A DNA stretch of 64,000 bases from Promicromonospora iranensis. GTDB lineage: Bacteria; Actinomycetota; Actinomycetes; Actinomycetales; Cellulomonadaceae. Shown here one piece after another: positions 23,790 through 33,300 of this stretch. The stretch spans positions 464,684 through 528,683 of the forward strand of contig NZ_JAJQQP010000002.1 in assembly GCF_028994805.1 (NCBI RefSeq), in the 5' to 3' direction. Made by a program: the position numbers and the translations under genes. The notes beneath the pieces are model-generated. The model was not told where the DNA came from and made no database searches. It saw only the letters and a list, made by a program, of their open reading frames with translations. Position 1 is the stretch's first letter. Each line of letters opens with the position of its first letter.

Positions 23790-25214
23790 TCAGCCCGTCA
23801 CCGTGGTGACGACGGAGTAGATCCCGAGACCCATGATCGCGACGGCGCTGACGATCAGGGCGACGCGGATGAAGCCCCCTCCGCGCAGATCCGGTTCGAC
23901 GAGGCTGCGCAGGTAGAGCGCGGCGACCGCCACGGCGGCCAGGAAGATGCCTCCCGCGATGCCGCCGACCATGATCATCACCAGCGGCGAGCTGATCCAG
24001 AGGAAGGTCAGCAGCCACACGATCGGCAGGACGACGATGAAGACCCGCATCCACCGGTTGCGTGCCCGGCTGTCGGCCCAGTCGAAGACGCCGACGATGG
24101 ATAAAGCGTTGGCCCAGGAGCGCGACCACGACGGGATCGCCGCCCAGATCGTCGACCCGAGGGCCGCCAGCGCGCCGATCAGGAAGACGACGCGGCCGGT
24201 CTCGCCGAAGACGCCGGCGAAGGTCTCGGACAGCGTGCGGATTATCTCGTTGCCCTCGGGCACCAGGCCCTGCGGGTGCAGGACCGCGGCCCCGAGGACG
24301 TAGAACGCCGCGGTCGAGATCGTGTAGACCACCCAGGAGACGATCGCGTCCTTCTGCATGACCGCAATCCAGCCGCGTGCACGCCGCCGGTACGCCTCGG
24401 AGCCGTCGTTCGGCCCGGACCACCGGGCGTAGCCCTTCTCGAGGCACCAGTAGGTGTAGGCGGTGATCTCCTCGGACGCGACGCCGGTCAGGCCGAACAT
24501 CGTCAGGGCGATCCCGAGCGCCCCGACGGGCAGCTGGAAGCTGAGCCCGGAGCCCAGGTCGGCAACCGAGTACGAGAAGTCGCTGAACGGCAGCGCGACC
24601 ACCACGAGGACCGTGACGGCGACGAACGCCATGGTCAGGAAGGTGGCGACGTTCTCGATCAGCCCGTAACGGTTCGCGATCAGGGTGGCGATCGCGACGG
24701 CCGTCACGACGACCGCCCAGATCGCCATGGCGCCCGCCGAGAGCGGCCCGAGACCGAGGGGCATCAGGATCGACAGGGCCGCGGCCATGCCGCCGATCAG
24801 GCCCCCGGTCTGGATCAGCTTGCTGACCGCCATCAGCGCCCACATCAGCAGGACCCAGCTGACCCGCCCCATCCGGGGTGGGACGCGGTTGTAGCCCTCC
24901 ATGCCGCCCTCGCCGGTGACGATGGCATAGCGCGCCATCTCCACCTGGACGGCCACCTTGACGACGGTCGAGACGAACACCAGCCAGAGCAGCACGAAGC
25001 CCGCCTGGGCGCCGAGCGAGGTCGCGGTGATGAGCTCGCCCGCACCGACGACGGACGCGGAGACGATCAGCCCGGGCCCGAAGAACTTCGAGGAGGCCCG
25101 CCAGCCGACGGGCGGTTCCTTCACCGCCGCGGCATCCAGGGTGTACGGGTCGCCCTGGACGAAGCGCTGCGGGGGTGTGTTCTGGACGTCGGAGGGAGGT
25201 GTGGGTGCTGTCAA
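23790..25214 (-). CDS. Nramp-family transporter with non-canonical metal site
   Basis: This 474-residue protein has about eleven hydrophobic segments and the Nramp fold signature SKFFGPGLIVSASVVGAGELITATSLGAQAGFVLLW. The usual DPGN of helix 1 reads GPGL, and the helix 6 MxxH metal-binding motif is replaced by FGLTGVASEEITAYTYWC. Loss of the D, N, M and H ligands suggests that it does not move Mn/Fe in the classical way; Nramp-related magnesium transporters and other divergent clades show such changes. It lies next to the iron-regulated siderophore operon in the same orientation but has its own leader of about 60 bp. Confidence 0.8.
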   Translation of the reverse strand: MTAPTPPSDVQNTPPQRFVQGDPYTLDAAAVKEPPVGWRASSKFFGPGLIVSASVVGAGELITATSLGAQAGFVLLWLVFVSTVVKVAVQVEMARYAIVTGEGGMEGYNRVPPRMGRVSWVLLMWALMAVSKLIQTGGLIGGMAAALSILMPLGLGPLSAGAMAIWAVVVTAVAIATLIANRYGLIENVATFLTMAFVAVTVLVVVALPFSDFSYSVADLGSGLSFQLPVGALGIALTMFGLTGVASEEITAYTYWCLEKGYARWSGPNDGSEAYRRRARGWIAVMQKDAIVSWVVYTISTAAFYVLGAAVLHPQGLVPEGNEIIRTLSETFAGVFGETGRVVFLIGALAALGSTIWAAIPSWSRSWANALSIVGVFDWADSRARNRWMRVFIVVLPIVWLLTFLWISSPLVMIMVGGIAGGIFLAAVAVAALYLRSLVEPDLRGGGFIRVALIVSAVAIMGLGIYSVVTTVTG

Positions 25215-25281
25215 CGGTGGCTCCTGGTCGTGACGTGGCCCCGGGTGAGCCGAGGGCGCCCAGCACCTTACCCCTGTGTTT

Positions 25282-26757
25282 TCACCCGCGACGGTGCGGG
25301 GCCACGGAGCGGTCCGAAGGCCCCGTATGCCGCCATCGGACGGTGCGCACCGCGATGAGCACGACGCCGATCACCCCGGCGACGAGCACGAGCGTCGTCG
25401 CGGCCGGCCACAACCCGAACGCGTCCACGGGCGTGGCCGGGTTGTCGCGGCCCGCCGTCAGACCGAGAAAGAGGATCCCCGCCAGGACCGGCATGACGGC
25501 CTGCGGGAGCTGACGCAGCACGAACCGCCACCCCGGGAAGCCCACCCGCGCGTCGGCCCACCGCCGGCTGCGCAGGACGCCACGGACCCCGAGCACGATC
25601 ACGAGCACGGTGAGCCCGGCGAGCGTCAGGTCGATAATCGTCGCGGTCGGCACCCCCGGATCGGCCGACCGCCCCTCGGTGAGCTCGATGAGACCCGTGC
25701 TGATCTCGAACGGGTGCTGGAAGGTCGGCGTGTAGCTGTCGAGCAGGACCACCACCCCGTACCCGCTCGACGGTACGAGGTCGACGCGTGCGCTCCACCG
25801 GGTCAGGGAACCGTCGTGCCCCACCCGCGCCGGATCGGCGGTGGACGTGTGCTGCCACCCGAGCCCGTACGTCCCGGCGTTCGTCTGCACGGTGTGGGAC
25901 TCCTCCACGAGATCCGCCGAGAGCAGCCGTTCGCCGTCCGCCGTGGTCCCGCCCCGTTGCTGCATCGCCAGCCAGCTGGTCATGTCGCGCGCGGTGCTGA
26001 CCACTCCCCCGGAGCCGACGACATTGCCCGCCATCTCGGGGATCCGCAGGCTCGTCCCGTAGGCCGTCACATGACCCTCGTCGAACACCTCCGAGCCGCC
26101 GGCGGTGAAGAACGAGCGGGTGTCGTGCATGCCGAGCGGGGCGAAGACCTCGTCGCGCAGATAGACGTCGAACGCCTCCCCCGACACGACCTCGACCAGG
26201 TACGCCAGGGTCCAGTAGTTCAGGTTGCTGTACCGGTACGCGTCCCCCGGGTCCGATGCAACGGTCAGCTGCGCGATGTGCCCGACGTCGGCGGCGAGGT
26301 CACCGGTGGCGGGCACGATCATCGGGTTCGGCAGGCCGGACGTGTGGTCGAGCAGCATCCGCACGGTGATGTCAGCAGGGTCGGTCCCGCCCACGGAGAA
26401 CGACGGCAGGTAGTCCGTGACGGGCCCGTCCAGGTCCACCAGCCCGCGGTCCACGAGCTGGAGGACGGCGAACGCGGTGATGGACTTGGACACCGAGGCC
26501 ACGGGCATCGGGGTGTCGGCCGAGACACCGCCCGCGCCGCCGACCGTCACCACCTCGCTGTCCTGGACCACCGCGTAGGCGGCCCCGGGCAGTCCGTGAC
26601 GCTGGACGTAGTCGCTGACGTAGGCGGCCGCCTCCTCGTCGAGCGCGGAGACCTCGTCAGCGCTCGCCCGAGCCGGCACGGACCAGGCCGCGACCAGCAG
26701 TGAGACAGCGAGCACAGCGAGCAGACGACGGACCCAGGGCGGAGGGACGAGAGGCAC
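25282..26757 (-). CDS. Beta-lactamase-family serine hydrolase with C-terminal membrane domain
   Basis: This 491-residue protein begins with a signal peptide (VRRLLAVLAVSLLVAAWSVPARA). The class C/PBP-like domain has Ser in SVSK near 87, the Tyr motif YSN in YRYSNLNYW near 175, and a late HDGS in place of KTG. VVSTARDMTSWLAM is a common family segment. After residue about 370 there are four hydrophobic helices, so the catalytic domain sits outside a membrane anchor. Likely a D-aminopeptidase or esterase acting on wall or exogenous esters; beta-lactam resistance is not implied. Confidence 0.88.
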   Translation of the reverse strand: MPLVPPPWVRRLLAVLAVSLLVAAWSVPARASADEVSALDEEAAAYVSDYVQRHGLPGAAYAVVQDSEVVTVGGAGGVSADTPMPVASVSKSITAFAVLQLVDRGLVDLDGPVTDYLPSFSVGGTDPADITVRMLLDHTSGLPNPMIVPATGDLAADVGHIAQLTVASDPGDAYRYSNLNYWTLAYLVEVVSGEAFDVYLRDEVFAPLGMHDTRSFFTAGGSEVFDEGHVTAYGTSLRIPEMAGNVVGSGGVVSTARDMTSWLAMQQRGGTTADGERLLSADLVEESHTVQTNAGTYGLGWQHTSTADPARVGHDGSLTRWSARVDLVPSSGYGVVVLLDSYTPTFQHPFEISTGLIELTEGRSADPGVPTATIIDLTLAGLTVLVIVLGVRGVLRSRRWADARVGFPGWRFVLRQLPQAVMPVLAGILFLGLTAGRDNPATPVDAFGLWPAATTLVLVAGVIGVVLIAVRTVRWRHTGPSDRSVAPHRRG

Positions 26758-27093
26758 GCGGCCAACCTACTGTGTCCGGCTCAGGAGACCGCGGCCGGCT
26801 GCGCCGAGCGGCCGAGCCCACGTCGCACGCCGGCACCTGAACGACCGAGGCCATCCGCGAGGCATGGGCGGCCCCGTGAGGGCCTCGATGTCACCGACGC
26901 GGTCAGACCCGCAGGGCGTGATGCACCGCCATAGTCGCCGCTCGCCGCCCGAGTTGTACGGTTTCGGCCCCTGGACATGAGCGACCGACCCCGACCGAGG
27001 ACCATCGTGGTCATGTGTTCGGTCCTTATCGGCGAGAGCCGACACTGGGTGTCTGTCACCGTCGCCTCAGATGATGAGCGCGCGAACCGCCAT
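26758..27093. other. Gene-free intergenic stretch
   Basis: About 336 bp between the hydrolase start and the marR stop. A short inverted GACCA/TGGTC around 27002 was the only structure noted. No credible coding sequence, RNA gene or repeat was recognised. Confidence 0.5.
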
Positions 27094-27531
27094 CTATCCA
27101 GCAGACCGCGGGCGATTCCCTACGGCCCGCGCGATGCGGTCCAGATCAGCTCCAAGGCGGGCCCAATCGAGGTCGCCTACCGTGGCCTCCAGGTCCGCGA
27201 CCCAATCGCGGTGGGCGCGCTGGATCGCCGCTAGCGCACTCTTTCCGGCTGCTGTCGTGACGAGGAACCGGGACCGCCGATGACGCGGGTTGTCCTCGTA
27301 GCGCGCCAGGCCAGCCTCGACCAGATCGTCGGCGACACGCTGGACGCTCTGTCGCTGGAGCCCGAGCCGGCGGGCGATGTCCGGAACGGTGGCGCGATCA
27401 CCGGCGACCTGGAGGATCATGCGCCGGGAATGCGTCTGACCCGCCGCTGCGGACACTCGCTCCCCGGCGTCACGCAGGAGACGGTTCACCTCGAAGATGG
27501 CATGCAGAGTTCCGTCGGCATCGGCGTTCAC
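27094..27531 (-). CDS. MarR-family transcriptional regulator
   Basis: The GTG at 27531 is chosen because AAAGGAGG lies five bases upstream; the product has 145 residues. The winged HTH is clear: MILQVAGDRATVPDIARRLGLQRQSVQRVADDLVEAGLARYEDNPRHRRSRFLVTTAAGKSAL, with the DxRxxR-like wing as NPRHRRSR. Helices at both ends form the dimer. It is divergent from an alpha/beta hydrolase gene, and a symmetrical operator is present between them. Probable role: ligand-relieved repressor of itself and the hydrolase. Confidence 0.9.
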   Translation of the reverse strand: MNADADGTLHAIFEVNRLLRDAGERVSAAAGQTHSRRMILQVAGDRATVPDIARRLGLQRQSVQRVADDLVEAGLARYEDNPRHRRSRFLVTTAAGKSALAAIQRAHRDWVADLEATVGDLDWARLGADLDRIARAVGNRPRSAG

Positions 27532-27543
27532 GAAAACCTCCTT

Positions 27544-27590
27544 TGACAGCAAACTGTCATGCTTCTACAGTGGCGATGTGACAGCATGCT
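27544..27590. promoter_or_regulatory. MarR operator candidate
   Basis: TGACAGCAAACTGTCA (27544-27559) has perfect 6-base arms and overlaps the marR leader. A further half-site, TGACAGCATG, lies near 27580-27590. The location between divergent genes fits autoregulation by the adjacent MarR. Confidence 0.6.
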
Positions 27591-27710
27591 ACCAACTCCT
27601 CGTGGGTCCGCTCGGGTCTGCCGAGGCGGGGTTCGAGTCGCCCCGAAGCCGTCTCAGGAAGACGTGATGGCCGACCTGACCGACTTCATCAACCGCGTAG
27701 GAGCAGACAC

Positions 27711-28418
27711 ATGACCGCGAACAGACCCATCGTCCTCATCGGAGGTGCCGGACTGGGCCCTTGGGCCTGGGAACGCGTCGCACCGATCCTGAACGACCAC
27801 GGACTCCGCACGATGACGCCACAGCTGCGCACCACGGGAGACGACGCGACGCCTGCGGCCGCCGTCGGGCTGGACGACTGGGTAGAAGACGTCAGCGGAG
27901 CCCTCACCGGCCATCCGGATGCCACGCTCGTCGCCCACTCGTTCGCCGGCTACGTCGCGGCAGCGGTGCTCGAGAGGCGACCGCACAGCATCCGCCAGCT
28001 CGTTCTCATCGATGCCGTCCTGCCGCAGCCAGGCAAGTCGTGGTTCGACGTCATGGGTTCCGGCGTCACCGCGTTCATGACGAGCCTGGCCCACGAAGGG
28101 TCGGTCCCGTGGTTCTCCCGAGAGCAGCTCGACCAGCTCTACCCGGACAACAGCATCAGCGACGCCGACTTCGCGTGGATGCAGCAGCACCTGACCGCGC
28201 AGCCGATCGGCACCTACACACAACCTGCGATCAACAAGCCCCTGAACGCGACAGACGCGTCCGTGGCCTACGTGCGCTGCCTCCGGACCAGCCCTCCGGC
28301 CGCTGACGTGTCGGCGGAACAGCTCGGCTGGCGCTACCGCACGCTCGACGCCGGCCACTGGCCGATGATCACCAACCCGGCCGAGACGGCGCACGTCATC
28401 ATGGATCTGGCCGCGTGA
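27711..28418 (+). CDS. Alpha/beta hydrolase
   Basis: This 235-residue cytosolic protein shows the oxyanion region PIVLIGGAGLGPWAWERV, nucleophile Ser in LVAHSFAGYVAAAV and the catalytic His in DAGHWPMITNPAE near the C-terminus. It resembles small esterases and EstX/salicylate-esterase-like proteins that MarR or TetR regulators often control. TAGGAGCAG precedes the ATG. It is divergent from marR, so it probably detoxifies the inducer ester or a related compound. The substrate is unknown. Confidence 0.87.
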   Translation: MTANRPIVLIGGAGLGPWAWERVAPILNDHGLRTMTPQLRTTGDDATPAAAVGLDDWVEDVSGALTGHPDATLVAHSFAGYVAAAVLERRPHSIRQLVLIDAVLPQPGKSWFDVMGSGVTAFMTSLAHEGSVPWFSREQLDQLYPDNSISDADFAWMQQHLTAQPIGTYTQPAINKPLNATDASVAYVRCLRTSPPAADVSAEQLGWRYRTLDAGHWPMITNPAETAHVIMDLAA

Positions 28419-28465
28419 TGACAGGCGAACACCTGCCATGCGCGGGGCACAGCCGGTATACCCGA

Positions 28466-28478
28466 GCGGGAAACCCGC
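28466..28478. terminator. Hairpin between convergent genes
   Basis: GCGGG-AAA-CCCGC lies between the hydrolase stop (28418) and the recD stop (28492). No U-tract follows on either strand. Probable shared terminator. Confidence 0.5.
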
Positions 28479-28491
28479 CGGCCAGCCCGGC

Positions 28492-30348
28492 TCAGCCCCG
28501 CAACCGCGCCGCCAGCCCCGTCGCCCGCCGCGCCCGCCGGTCGACGGCCGCACGCACCGCGTCCGGTGTGCCGACGACCCGCACCCGGCGCCGCGCCCGC
28601 GTGACCGCCGTGTAGAACAGCTCGCGCGTCAGCAGCGGTGACGTGACGTCCGGCAGCAGCACCGTCACGGCCTCGGCCTGGCTGCCCTGGCTCTTGTGCA
28701 CCGTCATGGCGTGCAGCGTCTCGACGTCGCCGAGCCGGGAGACCGCGAACGACGCGCCGCCGTCGAGGTGGGCGCGCAGGTTCTCGCCCTCGGCGACCAC
28801 CACGCCGGTGTCACCGTTGAACAGCCCCAGACCGTAGTCGTTGGCGGTGATCAGCACGGGCCGCCCCGGGTACCACCGGGCACCGACCGCGGCGCCGAGG
28901 TAGGCACCCGAGGCTTCGCCCAGCCAGCGTTCGACCTGCTGGTTCCAGTGCTCGACCCCCCACGGGCCCTCGCGGTGGGCGCACAGCAGCCGGTGCCGCT
29001 CGGCAGCGGCCAGCGCCCCGGCCGCGTCCCCGGCCAGCGCCAGGCCGCGCACGTCGAGGGCGTGCCGCGTGAGCTCGTCCTGGAGGTGGGCGAGCCCGGC
29101 CGCGTCGTCGGGGTGCACGAGCTCCACGGCACCCTCGCCCTCCGTCAGGACCGCGAGCACCGCTTCCGGGTCCCCACCCTGGATCGCCGCGGCGAGCCGC
29201 GTGATCGCGGTGCTCTCCGAACGGTGGTCCGTGACCAGGGCGGCCACCGCGTCGGCGTCGCGCTCCCCGAGCCCGGTGACGAGGTCCGCGAGGACGGCAC
29301 CGGCCTCGACGGACGCGAGCTGGTCGGGGTCGCCCACGAGCACGAGCCGCGCGTCCGGGCGCACGGCCTCCAGGAGCCGGGCCATGAGCGTGAGCGAGAC
29401 CATCGACGTCTCGTCGACGACGACGACGTCGTACGGCAGACGGTTGGAGCGGTCGTGCCGGAACCGGGTGCTCGACCCGGGACGCCGGCCGAGCAGCCGG
29501 TGCAGGGTGCCCGCCCGCAGCCCGGCGAGCCGGCGCCGGTCGTCCGCGGTCAGCTCGGGGCCGCCGACCTCCGGCGGGGCGCCGAGCGCGTCGGCCACCG
29601 CCTGCTGCAGGCGCGCGGCCGCCTTCCCGGTGGGCGCCGCGAGCGCGATGCGCACGCGCCGTCCGGCGGTGCGCTCGGCCTGTTCCGCCAGCAGCGCGAG
29701 CACACCGGTCACGGTCGTCGTCTTGCCGCGTCCGGGCCCACCGGTGAGCACCGTGGTGCGGCGGCGGGAGATGGACAACGCCGCGGCGCGCTGCTCGGCG
29801 TACGCGTCGCCGGGGAACAGCCGAGCGGCGCTCTGCTCCAGCAGCGGCTCGTCGACGTCGGGCGCCGGGACCGCGAGGCGCGCGACCACGTCGTCCCGTA
29901 CCTGCTGCTCCTCGCGCCAGTACCGGTCGAGGTAGAGCAGGCCGAGGTCGGCCCGCACCACCGAACGGACCGCGAGCGGGCTGGCCGCGACACGGTCCAG
30001 CCAGCCCTCGGCCGCCGGCCAGGGCAGTAGGTCAGGCTCGGTGCCGGTCCCGCCCTGGACGGCGGGGACGACGGCGGGGGCAGCGGCAGCGCCGGACGAG
30101 CCGGTGCCGAACGCGTCCAGGTCCACGCAGACCGACCCCTGCCGCACGGCGCGTACCGCGAGCGCGACCGCGAGGCGCACGGTCTCGTCGTCCTCGCCGA
30201 CGATGTCGGCGGTGCGGCATGCGACATGGACGTCGGCGGCCGTGAGCACGCCGGCCTCGTTGAAGGTGCGCAGCAGCCCGGTCGCGCCGAGGGCGAGGCG
30301 GGCGTCGTACGGGTCGTCACCGGTCCAGCGCTCGATCGCGGTCGTCAT
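28492..30348 (-). CDS. recD: Exodeoxyribonuclease V alpha subunit (RecD)
   Basis: From ATG 30348, overlapping the recB stop, the protein has 618 residues. The superfamily 1B helicase core has Walker A LTGGPGRGKTTTVTGVLALL near 202, DETSMVSLTLMARLLEAV for Walker B, LVGDPDQLASVEAGAVL, and the C-terminal VHKSQGSQAEAV and FYTAVTRARRRV. It is the 5'-3' motor of RecBCD, which resects double-strand breaks and degrades foreign linear DNA. It is the third gene of recC-recB-recD and is translated by coupling to recB. Confidence 0.95.
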   Translation of the reverse strand: MTTAIERWTGDDPYDARLALGATGLLRTFNEAGVLTAADVHVACRTADIVGEDDETVRLAVALAVRAVRQGSVCVDLDAFGTGSSGAAAAPAVVPAVQGGTGTEPDLLPWPAAEGWLDRVAASPLAVRSVVRADLGLLYLDRYWREEQQVRDDVVARLAVPAPDVDEPLLEQSAARLFPGDAYAEQRAAALSISRRRTTVLTGGPGRGKTTTVTGVLALLAEQAERTAGRRVRIALAAPTGKAAARLQQAVADALGAPPEVGGPELTADDRRRLAGLRAGTLHRLLGRRPGSSTRFRHDRSNRLPYDVVVVDETSMVSLTLMARLLEAVRPDARLVLVGDPDQLASVEAGAVLADLVTGLGERDADAVAALVTDHRSESTAITRLAAAIQGGDPEAVLAVLTEGEGAVELVHPDDAAGLAHLQDELTRHALDVRGLALAGDAAGALAAAERHRLLCAHREGPWGVEHWNQQVERWLGEASGAYLGAAVGARWYPGRPVLITANDYGLGLFNGDTGVVVAEGENLRAHLDGGASFAVSRLGDVETLHAMTVHKSQGSQAEAVTVLLPDVTSPLLTRELFYTAVTRARRRVRVVGTPDAVRAAVDRRARRATGLAARLRG

Positions 30349-33300
30349 GCGACCTCCCGGCCCGGCGCGGTGTCTGCCCCGGCGGCGCCCGCGGCGCCGT
30401 CGAGCAGGTCCGACAGCGCGAGCACGAGCGACGTCGGCGTCCGCCACGAGAACACGCCCGCGGGGCTGCCGTCCGCGTCGGGGGTGTCCGGCCCCGCCAT
30501 GCCGCGCACGAACAGGTAGAGCGCCCCGCCCAGGTGGGTGTCGGGGTCGTAGCCGGGGAGCCGCCAGCGCAGGTAGCGGTGCAGCACGGCGCCGTACAGC
30601 AGCGCCTGGAGCGGGTAGTGCGAGTGCAGCATGGCCTCGGCCATGCGGGTCCGCGAGTAGTCGGCCACGGCGGGGCCGAGGAAGTTCGTCTTGTAGTCGA
30701 CGACGAGGAAGCGCCCGGTCGGCAGCCGCAGGACCGCGTCGATCGAGCCGGTGAGATACCCCCGCAGCGGCTGGTCCCCGAGGGCCGGCTGCTCGAGGAG
30801 TTCCGCGTAGGCGGCGAGCGGATCGTCGGCGGGCAGGTGCGCACGCACCAGCGGGGCCAGGTCACCCAACCGCGCCTCGCGCGGGCCGGGGCCTCGCAGG
30901 TCTCCCCCGCTCAGCGGCAGCTCGAAGGTCAGCTCGCGCAGCCGGTCCGGCAGGCCGATCTCGCCGAGCGTGCGGCCGTCGGCCAGCGGTCCGAGCGGTG
31001 TGTGGTGCAGCGGGACGAGCGCGTCCGCGAGCGCCACGGGGTCCGCCGGCACGGGCCACCAGCGCAGCTGGTCCATGACGTGCTCGAGCAGCTCGGCGCG
31101 GAGGTCGGGCGCGTGCGGGTCGGCGTGCTCCAGCACCGCGTGCACGAGCGACCCGAAGGCGGCGCCCCGGGGCAGGTCGGCCAGGGGTGACGCCGCGACG
31201 GACGCGACGGGTTCCTCGACGTCGGGCCCGGGCGTCGCGGGCTCGTCGTCGGTGCCGCCGGTCTCGGGCTCGCTGCCCACGGAGGGGACGTCGGCGGCGG
31301 TCTGGACGAGGCCGCTGTAGGACGTGCGCCGCCACGTGGTGTCGACCGCGCGGTGGAGCTCGCGGACCCCGAACGGCGGGTGCGGGTCCGCCGGCGCCGG
31401 TGCGGACGCCGCTGCCGGGACCGCGAGCTCGGCCGTGGGTCCGCCGAGCGCCTGGAGCGCGCGCAGCACGCCGGTGACGTAGTCGTCGTCCTTGACCGGC
31501 TGCGTGCCCGGCACCTCCCGCGTACCGGGCACGCGGCCGAACACCAGGCGGTGCAGGCCACTGGTCGGGGTGCTCGACGTCGGCACCCACCAGGCCACGA
31601 CCTGCGACTGCGCGCGGGTCAGCGCGACGTAGAGCTTGCGCAGCTCCTCGCCGTCCGCCTCCGCGCGGTGCGCGGCGCAGTGGGCGTCCCAGTGCGCGCC
31701 GGAGCCGGACACGTCGATGGTCCGTGCGCCGTGCTCGTCGTGGTACAGCGCCGTGTCGACCGGGCGCGCGTAGTTGTCGTAGGCGAACGGCAGGTACACC
31801 ACGGGGTACTGCAGACCCTTGCTGCCGTGCACGGTGACGATCTGCACGGCCGCGGCGTCGGAGTCGAGGCGGCGGGGCCGCTCGGTGGCGCCGCTGCGCC
31901 GCCGCTCGTCGCGGAACCAGGCGACCAGGGCGGTCAGCCCGAGCGACTCGGTGACGCTCAGCTCGTGCAGCAGCTGGCCCAGGTGGCGCACGTCGGTCAG
32001 CAGGCGTTCGCCCTCCGCCCGGGCGAGCAGGCGGCCGCTGAGGCCCTGCTCCTCCGCGACCTCCAGGAGCGCGGCGATGCCCCGGTGGCGCGCCAGGAGC
32101 GCCCAGCCGTGCAGGATGTCGGCGTCGCGCGCGGTCACGTCCTCGCCACCGGCGTCGAGGTCGGCGGGGGTGCGTCCGAGGAAGCACGTCAGCGCCGCGG
32201 CGCGCACCAGGCCGGACCGGTGGGGTGACTCCAGCGCCTCCAGCAGGGTCAGCCACTCGTCGGCGGCCGGCGTGGCGAACACGTCCCCGCCCGCCATGAC
32301 CGCCGCGACGCCGCGCTCGGCGAGCGCGTCCTGCACCAGGCGGCCGTGGGCCCGGATCGACACGAGGACGGCGACGTCGCCGGCCGCCAGGGGGCGTCCG
32401 TCCCACGTCGCGCCGGAGGCGAGCAGGCCGGCGACGTCGGCCGCGAGGTCGGCCGCCACGTGCTCGCGCGCCGGGGCGGCCTTGACGAGGCCCTTGTACT
32501 GGGGCAGCCCGTCGCGGAGCACCTGCCGCAGGCGCACCGGCGCGGGGTGCGGCGCACCGGACAGCCGGCTGCCCGCCCGCTCGGCGGTCACCGGGTGCAC
32601 CACGATCTCCTCGTGACCGAGCGCCGCGTTCCGCAGGACCACGCCGAGCGTGTCGACCAGCGGGGCGTCCGAACGCCAGTTGGTGCCGAGCGTCGCACGC
32701 GTGGTGGCGCCCCGGGCGGCGTCGAGGTAGGCCACGACGTCGCCGCCACGGAACGCGTAGATCGCCTGCTTGGGGTCACCGACCAGCACCAGGGCCTGCG
32801 CCCGGTCCGCGCCGAAGGCCCGCTCCAGCACCTGCCACTGCACGGGGTCGGTGTCCTGGAACTCGTCGACCAGCACGACCTTCCAGCGGTCCCGCATCCG
32901 CGCACCGACGGCGGTGCCGCCGTCGGCCGACGCCGGGTCGAGCGTGTCGGCGAGGCGGCCGAGCAGGTCGTCGTAGGACAGGATCCCGAGTCGCCGCTTG
33001 CGGCGCTCCATCTCGGCCCGCACCTCCCGCGCGAAGGCGACGCGCGCCGAGCCGACGGCGTCGTCCGGGTCGGCGTCGGCGAGCGCGGCACGCGGGTCCT
33101 CGACGGCGTCCCGGGCGACCTCGAGGGCGCGGGCCCGGTCGAACGGGGGCGGCTGCTCGGCGTTCCCGTACCAGCGCAGGTACAGGTCGTCGACGACCTC
33201 GACGGTGAGCTCCGCCAGGGAGTCGACCAGCTCGGCTCCGGGCTCGGTGTCCCCCGCGACACCCAGCGAGCGCAGCACCAGCTGGCAGAACTGGTGGATC

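Noticed and set aside
25282..26757. A beta-lactam resistance gene.
   Set aside because: The fold is a general PBP-like serine hydrolase with HDGS instead of KTG and a membrane domain; resistance is not implied.
27630..27648. CGGGGTTCGAGTCGCCCCG looked like a tRNA T-arm.
   Set aside because: The loop has nine rather than seven bases, and no acceptor, D or anticodon arm could be built around it.
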